Assembly: GCA_038258425.1 (NCBI GenBank)
Contig: JBBSPV010000001.1
Span: 62,001-126,000, forward strand
Direction: 5' to 3'
DNA length: 64,000 bases
Source of the DNA: DATLGB01 sp038258425
GTDB taxonomy: Bacteria > Actinomycetota > Thermoleophilia > Solirubrobacterales > Solirubrobacteraceae
Numbering within the stretch: position 1 is the stretch's first letter; every line of letters begins with the position of its first letter. Of this stretch, positions 58,037 through 64,000 are shown in pieces. Position numbers and translations under genes: made by a program. The notes below the pieces were generated by a model that worked only from the letters and a program-made list of their open reading frames with translations, did no database searches and had not been told where the DNA came from.

Positions 58037-58111
58037 CTGGCATACGAGCAAGGGTCGGAGTGCGACGACCTGCCCACCGGGTTGCACGTTTCGTGCAAGG
58101 CCAGGCGACAC

Positions 58112-58915
58112 CTAGATCGCCGTCCGGCCGCCGTCGACGAGCAGGGTGTGGCCGACCATCATGCTCGCGGCCTCCGAGGCGAGGAACAGGAGCGCGCCGA
58201 TCAGCTCGGGCGGCTGCCCGACCCGGCCGATGGGAATCGCCTGCCGCACCCACGCCTGGTATTCCGGCCGCTCGAGCAGCCGCCCGACCATCGGCGTGGC
58301 GAACTCCGTCGGCGCCAGGGCGTTGACGTGGACGCCCCGGGCGATCCACTCCACCGCGAGCGAGCGCGTCAACTGCCCGACGGCGGCCTTGCTGACCGTG
58401 TAGGCGAGGTTCTCCGCAACCCCGACGATCCCGTCCGTGGAGGAGAAGTTGATGATCTTGCCGGCCCGGCGCTCGAGCATGTGGCGGCCGAACGCCTGGC
58501 ACATGAGCAGCGTTCCGGTGACGTTGACGGCCATCACGCGCTCCCAGTCGGTCAGCGTCAGCTCGGCCGCCGGGCCCGCGCCGGCGTCGATGCCGGCGGC
58601 GTTGACCAGCACGTCGATCGCCGGGTGCTCGGAGAGCACCTCACGGGCCAGCCGCTCGACGGCGTCCGGTGAGCTGACGTCCGCCAGTCGCAGGGTCGCG
58701 CTGCCGCCCACGTCGTCGATGCGTGCGCGGACCTGCTCGCCGCGCTCGGCGTCGCGTCCTACGAGGACCACGTGCGCGCCCGCGCGGGCGAGCCCCTCCG
58801 CGGCCGCGGCGCCGAGGCCGCTCGTGCCGCCGGAGACCACGGCGGTCTGGCCCTCCACGCCGACGAGGCGCTCGACGTATCCCGCGGCGGCCGGCGTGGG
58901 CGGCGCGTCCGTCAA
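58112..58915 (-). CDS. Short-chain dehydrogenase/reductase coupled to an aminotransferase
   Basis: A 267-residue classical SDR. The cofactor motif is AVVSGGTSGLGAAAAEGLA, then NAAG, the catalytic Ser in INFSSTDG, and Tyr/Lys in LAYTVSKAAV. VNALAPTEFATPMV and HTLLVDGGR close the family pattern. The TTG at 58915 overlaps the aminotransferase stop (TTGA), the same coupling geometry as GTGA pairs here; no ATG or GTG lies at a better place. The partner aminotransferase suggests conversion of an amino alcohol or keto acid. Confidence 0.85.
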   Translation of the reverse strand: MTDAPPTPAAAGYVERLVGVEGQTAVVSGGTSGLGAAAAEGLARAGAHVVLVGRDAERGEQVRARIDDVGGSATLRLADVSSPDAVERLAREVLSEHPAIDVLVNAAGIDAGAGPAAELTLTDWERVMAVNVTGTLLMCQAFGRHMLERRAGKIINFSSTDGIVGVAENLAYTVSKAAVGQLTRSLAVEWIARGVHVNALAPTEFATPMVGRLLERPEYQAWVRQAIPIGRVGQPPELIGALLFLASEAASMMVGHTLLVDGGRTAI

Positions 58916-60297
58916 GGGGCCACCAGCAGGTCGTCGACGAGCTCGGCGAAGACCGCGCTGTGGCGGTCGGCGTCGGCCGCCGTGTGGGCGGGCGAGACGA
59001 GGGCCATGCTGTGGAACGGCGTGAGCAGCACGCCGCGATTCAGACAGCCGAGATGCAGGTAGCGATCGAGGTCGGGGTCGATCTCGACCGCCGCCTCGCT
59101 GCCGTTGCGGGGGGGCGACGGCCGGAAGCGGTACTCGGCCCGGCACCCCAGCTGGACGACATGCCACGGCAGCCGGCGGCTTTCGATGACGTCCGCGACG
59201 CCGGCACGCCAGCGATCGGCGACCGCGATCATCGCCTCGAACGCCTCGGCGGTCAGGACGCGCTCGAGGGTCGCCCGCATGGCCGCCAGCGACAGCGCGT
59301 TGCCCGCGACGGTGCCGCCCACACCGCTCGGGCCGCGCAGGGGACCGCGCAGCGATGCGGTGGCGCGCCCGGCGGTCTCGGCGGTCATGCCGAGGGCTGC
59401 GCCGGTGACCCCGCCGCCGATCCACTTGCCCATCACGAGCATGTCGGGCTCGAGCCCCTGCTCTTGCGTCGCACCGCCGGGCCCCGCGCACCCGGTGTGG
59501 GTCTCGTCGATGACCAGAAGCGTCCCGTGACGGGTGCAGAGCTCGCGCAGCACCGTATGGAAGCCGCCGTCCGGGAGGACGATGCCGATGTTCGTCAGCG
59601 CCGGCTCGGCGAGCACGCAGGCCACGTCCTCCTGCGCCAGCGCGGCCTCGAGCGCGGCGAGGTCGTTGAACTCGACGACCGCCGAGGTCAGCGACGGATC
59701 GACGAGTGCGCCGAGGGTCCAGCGCTTCGGCCGCACCTCCCCGTCGACGAGCGTCACGAGCGCCTCGTCGACGGTGCCGTGGTAGGCGAAGTTGAAGACG
59801 AGGACCTTCGGGCGGCCGGTGATCTGGCGGGCGAAGCGAATCGCGTTGCGGTTCGCGTCGGTCGCGGAGAGGGTGAACTGCCAGACGGGAGGGCCGAAGC
59901 GCCGTCCCAGCTCCTCGCCCACCCAGACAGCGTCCTCCGTCGGCAGCATGGCGGCCATGCCGTGCGCCGCCCGGGCGGCGACCGCTCGGGCCACGGGCGC
60001 CGGTGAGTGGCCGGCCATCGCCGCGCTGTCGCCGAGGCAGAAGTCGACGTACTCGTGGCCGTCGACGTCCACGAGGCGGGCCCCCTCGGCCCGGTCGAAG
60101 TAGAGCGGGAAGTCGCCGGCCCAGGTCACCATCCAGGGCATCGGGACGCCGCCGAACAGGGAGTGTCGGCCTCGGGCGAAGAGCTCCCGCGAGCGGGGCC
60201 GGGCCGCGGCGTAGGCCTCGACCTCGCGCTCCAGCAGCGCCCGCACGCGGGCGGCGTCGAGCTGGCGGCCGGAGTCGAGGCTGAGGTCGGGCTGCAT
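58912..60297 (-). CDS. Class-III PLP aminotransferase (glutamate-1-semialdehyde-aminomutase-like)
   Basis: A 461-residue fold-type-I aminotransferase. Substrate/cofactor motifs include YVDFCLGDSAAMAGHSP, SATDANRNAIRFARQITGRPKVLVF, the PLP ring Asp264 in LLVIDETHTG and the Schiff-base Lys291 in VMGKWIGGG. LGDSAAMAGHSPAPVARA is typical of the GSA-aminomutase-like branch. It moves an amino group between a catabolic amine or amino acid and a 2-oxo acid. It is divergent from an aldehyde dehydrogenase that could oxidise the resulting aldehyde. Confidence 0.87.
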   Translation of the reverse strand: MQPDLSLDSGRQLDAARVRALLEREVEAYAAARPRSRELFARGRHSLFGGVPMPWMVTWAGDFPLYFDRAEGARLVDVDGHEYVDFCLGDSAAMAGHSPAPVARAVAARAAHGMAAMLPTEDAVWVGEELGRRFGPPVWQFTLSATDANRNAIRFARQITGRPKVLVFNFAYHGTVDEALVTLVDGEVRPKRWTLGALVDPSLTSAVVEFNDLAALEAALAQEDVACVLAEPALTNIGIVLPDGGFHTVLRELCTRHGTLLVIDETHTGCAGPGGATQEQGLEPDMLVMGKWIGGGVTGAALGMTAETAGRATASLRGPLRGPSGVGGTVAGNALSLAAMRATLERVLTAEAFEAMIAVADRWRAGVADVIESRRLPWHVVQLGCRAEYRFRPSPPRNGSEAAVEIDPDLDRYLHLGCLNRGVLLTPFHSMALVSPAHTAADADRHSAVFAELVDDLLVAP

Positions 60298-60342
60298 GTC
60301 GTCGCGACCCAGCCGCCGGTGGGCGGCGAGGCCATGTGCCGG

Positions 60343-60385
60343 ACGCTACCGAGGTCTGGACGCCGTGTCCAGTGTCTCGTAGGCT
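60343..60385. promoter_or_regulatory. Divergent aminotransferase/aldehyde dehydrogenase promoters with palindromic operator
   Basis: The palindrome CTGGACGCCGTGTCCAG (60356-60372) has perfect 6-base arms. It contains the likely -35 of both directions: TGGACA on the minus strand (60366-60371), 17 bases from the -10 TAGCGT (60343-60348); and CTGGAC on the plus strand (60356-60361), 18 bases from the -10 TAGGCT (60380-60385). One bound regulator would block both genes. It is unlike the ACACAA sites, so a different regulator is expected. Confidence 0.55.
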
Positions 60386-60417
60386 GACGCCTTCCGACGC
60401 TTGAGGAGCGCCCCCGA

Positions 60418-61842
60418 ATGGACATGTTCGTGGCAGGACGATGGACCGCCGGGGAGACGCGTGCCGCGGTCCGCAGCCCGTGGTCGGGCGAGGTGCTCGA
60501 GACCGTGCCGCGGGCCAGCGTCGCGGAGGCCGAGCTGGCCCTGGGCGCGGCCGGGGGCGGCGCCCGTGACATGGCGGCCCTCCCCGCCCACCGCCGCGCC
60601 GAGCTGTTGGAGGCCGCCGCTGCCCTGGTCGACGACCGCACCGGCGAGCTCGCCGAGGCGATCTGCCGCGAGCAGGGCAAGACGCGCGCCGAAGCTCGCG
60701 GCGAGGCTACGCGGATCGGGCCGATGCTCCGCTACTGCGCCGGCGAGGCCCTGCGCCGGCAGGGCGAGGTCCTCGCCATGGACGCCGCGGCGGCCGGCGT
60801 CGGCCGGATGGGCTTCACGGTGCCGGAGCCGTGCGGCGTCGTGCTCGCGATCACGCCCTTCAACTACCCGGCGCTGCTCGTCTGCCACAAGCTCGGACCG
60901 GCGCTCGCCGCGGGCAACGCCGTGATCCTCAAGCCGGCCGAGACGACGCCGTTGACGGCACTGCTGCTGACCCGCTGCTTCGTGGACGCCGGCTTCCCCG
61001 AGCGGGCCCTGCAGACCGTGACCGGTTCGGGGCGTGTGCTCGGACCCGTCCTGTGCTCGAGCCCCGTCGTGCGTAAGGTCTCGTTCACGGGCAGCGTCGA
61101 CGTCGGCAACGCCATCGCCCGGGACGCCGGCGCCAAGCGCCTGACGTGCGAGCTCGGCTCGACCGCAGCGGTCGTGGTGCTCGACGACGCCGACGTCGGC
61201 CACGCCGCCCGGGAGATCGTGCGCAGCGGGTACACCAACGCGGGACAGATCTGCATCGCCGCGCAGCGCGTGCTCGTCGGCCCGAGCCGGCGCGACGAGC
61301 TGGTCGAGGCCGTGCTCGAAGGGGTCGACGCGCTGAGGCCGGGCGATCCGGAGGCGGACGGCACGACGCTCGGGCCAGTCATCACCGCGGAGGAGGCCTC
61401 TCGCGTGGTCTCGGTCATCGGCGAGGCCCGGGAGCAGGGGGCCGAGGTAGTGCGCGGCGGTGAGGCCGACGAGGCGCTCGTCGCGCCGTCCGTCGTGCTG
61501 GACCCGCCCGCCGGCTCGACGCTGTGGAGCGAGGAGCTGTTCGGCCCGGCCGTGGCCATCCGCTCCGCGGCGTCGCTCGACGAGGCGATCCGGACGGCGA
61601 ATGAGAGCCGCTACGGACTGTCGATGAGCGTCTTCACCCAGGATGTGGACCGGGCGCTGCGCTTTGCCCGCGAGATCCGCAGCGGCATGGTGCACGTCAA
61701 CTCCGGCCCGCTCTTCCGCATCGACCCGATGCCCTACGGCGGCGTCCGGGAGAGCGGCTTCGGCAAGGAGGGCGTCCGGTACGCCATGGACGAGATGACC
61801 GAGCACAAGCTCGTCGTCATCCATCCCGGCGCCAACGCCTGA
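60418..61842 (+). CDS. NAD(P)-dependent aldehyde dehydrogenase
   Basis: A 474-residue aldehyde dehydrogenase. Catalytic Asn149 is in ITPFNYP, Glu245 in CELGSTAAV and the nucleophile Cys279 in NAGQICIAAQR. The usual ELGG is ELGS, as in lactaldehyde/glyceraldehyde-type relatives of the same family. FNYPALLVCHKLGPALAAGNAVILKP is the cofactor region. A GAGGAG ribosome site precedes the ATG, and the leader is about 30 bases. Divergence from an aminotransferase/SDR pair suggests they process one intermediate: deaminate, then oxidise the aldehyde. Confidence 0.9.
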   Translation: MDMFVAGRWTAGETRAAVRSPWSGEVLETVPRASVAEAELALGAAGGGARDMAALPAHRRAELLEAAAALVDDRTGELAEAICREQGKTRAEARGEATRIGPMLRYCAGEALRRQGEVLAMDAAAAGVGRMGFTVPEPCGVVLAITPFNYPALLVCHKLGPALAAGNAVILKPAETTPLTALLLTRCFVDAGFPERALQTVTGSGRVLGPVLCSSPVVRKVSFTGSVDVGNAIARDAGAKRLTCELGSTAAVVVLDDADVGHAAREIVRSGYTNAGQICIAAQRVLVGPSRRDELVEAVLEGVDALRPGDPEADGTTLGPVITAEEASRVVSVIGEAREQGAEVVRGGEADEALVAPSVVLDPPAGSTLWSEELFGPAVAIRSAASLDEAIRTANESRYGLSMSVFTQDVDRALRFAREIRSGMVHVNSGPLFRIDPMPYGGVRESGFGKEGVRYAMDEMTEHKLVVIHPGANA

Positions 61843-61849
61843 GGCGCGA

Positions 61850-63028
61850 TCACGCCTCGAGCACCACGGCCAGCCCCTGTCCGACGCCGATGCAGATCGC
61901 CGCGAGACCCCAGCCCCCTCCACGGCTCTGCAGCTCGTGCGCGAGCGTCCCGAGGATCCGCGTGCCGGAGGCGCCGAGCGGGTGTCCGATGGCGATCGCG
62001 CCGCCGCGGACGTTGACGATCTCGGGGTCGAGCTCTGGCCACTGCTGCAGGCAGGCCAGTGACTGGCCGGCGAAGGCCTCGTTGAGCTCGACGGCCGCCA
62101 GGTCGCCCCAGCCGATCCCCGCTCGCCGAAGGGCCCGCTCGGCCGCCTCGACCGGCCCGATCCCGAACACCACGGGATCGACGCCGTGGGCGCCACGGCC
62201 GGCGACGCGGGCCAGCGGCCGCCGGCCGAGCCGCGCGCCGGCCGCCTCGTCGCCGATCCACAGGGCGCCGGCCCCGTCGTTGAGCGGCGACGCGTTGCCG
62301 GCCGTCACCGTGCCGTCGTCGGCGAACGCGGGCTTGAGCCGTGCGAGCTGCTCGACGCTCGTGTCGGGCCGGATGCCCTCGTCGCGCCCGAGCTCGGCAC
62401 CGGGTACGGGTACGACCCACGGGTCGTAGAAGCCCGCCTCCCACGCCGTGTGCGTCAGCCGGTGGCTGCGCACGGCGAACGCGTCCTGCGCCTCCCGGGA
62501 GATGCCGTGCAAGCCGACGAGGTGCTCCGTACACGCCCCGAGCGTGATCGTCCAAGGCTCGGGCATCTGCGAATTCACGAGCCGCCAGCCGAGCGTCGTG
62601 GAGTGCAGCGTCTCGGACCCGGCCGGGTACGGCTTGTCCGGCTTGAGCAGCACCCACGGCGCGCGCGACATCGACTCCACCCCGCCGACGAGCGTCAGGG
62701 AGGCGTCGCCGACCTCGACCATCCGGCTGGCCTGCATCGCGGCGTCCAACGACGAGCCGCACAGGCGGTTGACCGTCGTGCCGGTCACGCTCGTGGGCAG
62801 GCCGGCGAGCAGGACGGCCATGCGCGCCACGTCGCGGTTGTCCTCCCCGGCCTGGTTGGCGGCGCCGAAGAGCACGTCGTCGATCTGCGCCGGGTCCAGG
62901 GCGGGCGTGCGCGCCACGAGCTCGCGCACGACGTGGGCGGCGAGGTCGTCGGGCCGCACGCCGGCCAGGCCCTTGCCGAGCCGGCCGAACGGCGTGCGGA
63001 TGGCGTCGTAGAGATAGGCGGCGGTCAT
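61850..63028 (-). CDS. Acetyl-CoA C-acyltransferase (thiolase), beta-ketoadipyl-CoA-thiolase-like
   Basis: A 392-residue thiolase. The nucleophilic Cys90 is in NRLCGSSL, His349 in AIAIGHPLG and the second catalytic Cys379 in CIGVGQG; length and N-terminus (AAYLYDAIRTPFGRLGKGLAGVRPDDLAA) are those of PcaF/PaaJ-type enzymes. It splits a 3-oxoacyl-CoA into acetyl-CoA and a shorter acyl-CoA. CoA-transferase genes directly upstream would make the substrate thioester. This is the intact counterpart of the collapsed thiolase beside pcaH. GTGA-type overlap with the CoA-transferase B gene. Confidence 0.9.
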   Translation of the reverse strand: MTAAYLYDAIRTPFGRLGKGLAGVRPDDLAAHVVRELVARTPALDPAQIDDVLFGAANQAGEDNRDVARMAVLLAGLPTSVTGTTVNRLCGSSLDAAMQASRMVEVGDASLTLVGGVESMSRAPWVLLKPDKPYPAGSETLHSTTLGWRLVNSQMPEPWTITLGACTEHLVGLHGISREAQDAFAVRSHRLTHTAWEAGFYDPWVVPVPGAELGRDEGIRPDTSVEQLARLKPAFADDGTVTAGNASPLNDGAGALWIGDEAAGARLGRRPLARVAGRGAHGVDPVVFGIGPVEAAERALRRAGIGWGDLAAVELNEAFAGQSLACLQQWPELDPEIVNVRGGAIAIGHPLGASGTRILGTLAHELQSRGGGWGLAAICIGVGQGLAVVLEA

Positions 63029-63720
63029 CGGCTCACCAGGTCGCGCAAGGCATCCAGCTCCCGTCGGGTGGGTTCGTCCGTCGTTCGCAGCTCGTCGGCG
63101 ACGCGGAGGTTCCAGCTCGTGGCCGCGCGCACCTCGCCGGCGTCCACGCCGGGGTGCACGGCCACCAGCACGAGCTCGCCGTCCGCTCCCGGCTCGAGCA
63201 CGCCGAGGTCGGTGATCACCGCCGTCGTGTGCGCCCCGGACGTCGTCCGGAAGTCGAGCTCGTCCACGAACGTCCGGCGCCCGTGCGGCGCGACGACCAT
63301 GACCTCCGGGCAGCCGATGGCGATCTCCGGCGCTCCTCCGGCGCCGGGCAGCCGCGTTCGCGGGCGGTCGTAGGGGCCGATCACCGTCGAGTTGAGGTTC
63401 GCGTGCCGGTCGACCTGGGCGGCGCCGAGGAAGGCGACCTCGATGCGGCCGGGCTGGATCCAGTAGTTGAACATCTCGGGCACCGACACGACGGCGTCGG
63501 CGGTCTCGGCCAGGTCACCGTCGCCGATGGACAGTGGCACGCGATGGGGCTTGGCGCCGATCGTGCCCGACTCGTACACGAGCACGAGCCCGGGCTCGTG
63601 GACCATGCGCGCGAGGATGGCAGCGGTGCTCGGTTTGCCGACGCCGATGAAGACCGACCGCTTGCCCGCCAGCCGTCGCGCGCACGCGATGGTCTGCAGC
63701 TCGCCGCGCTCCCAGCTCAT
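63025..63720 (-). CDS. CoA-transferase subunit B
   Basis: A 231-residue 3-oxoacid/glutaconate-type CoA-transferase beta subunit. The catalytic glutamate is Glu50 in LVYESGTIG, where the CoA thioester intermediate forms. VFIGVGKPSTAAILA at the N-terminus and VSVPEMFNYWIQPGRIEVAFLGAAQVDRHANLN are characteristic. It overlaps the subunit A stop (ATGA) and runs into the thiolase gene, the same order as pcaI-pcaJ-pcaF. The acceptor could be 3-oxoadipate or another dicarboxylate. Confidence 0.88.
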   Translation of the reverse strand: MSWERGELQTIACARRLAGKRSVFIGVGKPSTAAILARMVHEPGLVLVYESGTIGAKPHRVPLSIGDGDLAETADAVVSVPEMFNYWIQPGRIEVAFLGAAQVDRHANLNSTVIGPYDRPRTRLPGAGGAPEIAIGCPEVMVVAPHGRRTFVDELDFRTTSGAHTTAVITDLGVLEPGADGELVLVAVHPGVDAGEVRAATSWNLRVADELRTTDEPTRRELDALRDLVSR

Positions 63721-64000
63721 GCCCGAGCTCCCGCGAGCCCGCGGTCCTCCATCCAGCCGCGGAACGTGTCGTCGTCGCGTGCGATCCGGTCCCAGTCGCG
63801 ATAGGCGTCGTTGTCGCGAACGGTGACGCCGTGGGCGTACGACGGCTGCGATCCGCCCGGGGCCGCAGCGACGGCGTCCACGCACCAGCCGGGAATGACC
63901 ACGCCGCCCGGTCGCAGCTCGAGCTCGTCCACGATCCGCTCCACCGTGACCAGCGAGCGCTGCGCTGCGAGCACCGCCTCCTTCTGCACGCCGAGGATGC
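63717..64000 (-). CDS. CoA-transferase subunit A, C-terminal part (cut by window edge)
   Basis: The last 93 codons of a CoA-transferase alpha subunit; the start lies beyond base 64,000. GVQKEAVLAAQRSLVTVERIVDELELRPGGVVIPGW is the conserved end of the glutaconate/3-oxoadipate CoA-transferase A domain, and the tail NDAYRDWDRIARDDDTFRGWM is typical. It pairs with subunit B encoded directly after it. Confidence 0.88.
   Translation of the reverse strand, partial: ILGVQKEAVLAAQRSLVTVERIVDELELRPGGVVIPGWCVDAVAAAPGGSQPSYAHGVTVRDNDAYRDWDRIARDDDTFRGWMEDRGLAGARA

Overview
The window is very GC-rich, with tightly packed genes, third codon positions that are almost always G or C, many GTG starts, ATGA/GTGA stop-start overlaps, and promoters with a TAnnnT -10 box 6 to 8 bases before the start codon. 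This fits a high-GC actinobacterium. The gene mix (trehalose-synthase-like GH13, CGNR and PadR regulators, DUF2332, a response regulator of the type fused to thioredoxin reductase) would suit the Thermoleophilia/Solirubrobacterales, but that rank is an inference. No rRNA, tRNA, CRISPR array, insertion sequence or integrase was seen. No gene-free stretch exceeds about 170 bases.

Positions 1 to about 34,100 look like ordinary chromosome: an SDR, a nuclease-fold protein, an alpha/beta hydrolase, a trehalose-synthase-like enzyme, an ether-lipid-type pair (alkylglycerone-phosphate synthase family plus acyltransferase), a MetE-like protein, a secreted phosphodiester glycosidase, protocatechuate dioxygenase pcaHG with a collapsed thiolase gene just upstream, a mannitol-dehydrogenase family enzyme, several small regulators, two secreted proteins (one interrupted by an in-frame UGA), an amidase, an ABC exporter, a molybdoenzyme/flavin reductase pair, redoxins, an ECF sigma/anti-sigma pair, an Lrp regulator with a divergent exporter, threonine aldolase and an aldehyde dehydrogenase. 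A small trmO-VOC pair at 34,284-35,122 is visibly less GC-rich.

From about 35,200 to the end nearly every gene is catabolic or transport-related, in six blocks. (A) A seven-gene minus-strand operon, thuA - Fe-S flavoenzyme - GMC oxidoreductase - SDR - VOC - tatA - GMC oxidoreductase (42,451 down to 35,184). (B) A PucR-type regulator, 42,521-44,152. (C) A divergent plus-strand operon: HisD-family dehydrogenase, aspartase-family lyase, ThDP enzyme (44,247-48,694). (D) A seven-gene minus-strand operon: Tat-type lipoprotein binding protein, DppB, DppC, fused DppD-DppF ATPase, lambda-crystallin-type dehydrogenase, GMC oxidoreductase, MFS transporter (57,923 down to 48,691). (E) Aminotransferase plus SDR, divergent from an aldehyde dehydrogenase across a palindromic operator. 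(F) CoA-transferase subunits plus a thiolase, running off the right edge.

The reading proposed here is one uptake-and-oxidation island for an unidentified substrate. A binding-protein importer brings it in, several flavin and NAD(P) enzymes oxidise it, lyase/ThDP chemistry cleaves it, and CoA transferase/thiolase feed products to central metabolism. Related ACACAA/TTGTGT motifs lie before thuA, between pucR and the hisD-like gene, and upstream of the importer operon, so blocks A, C and D may form a PucR regulon. The substrate cannot be read from the sequence.
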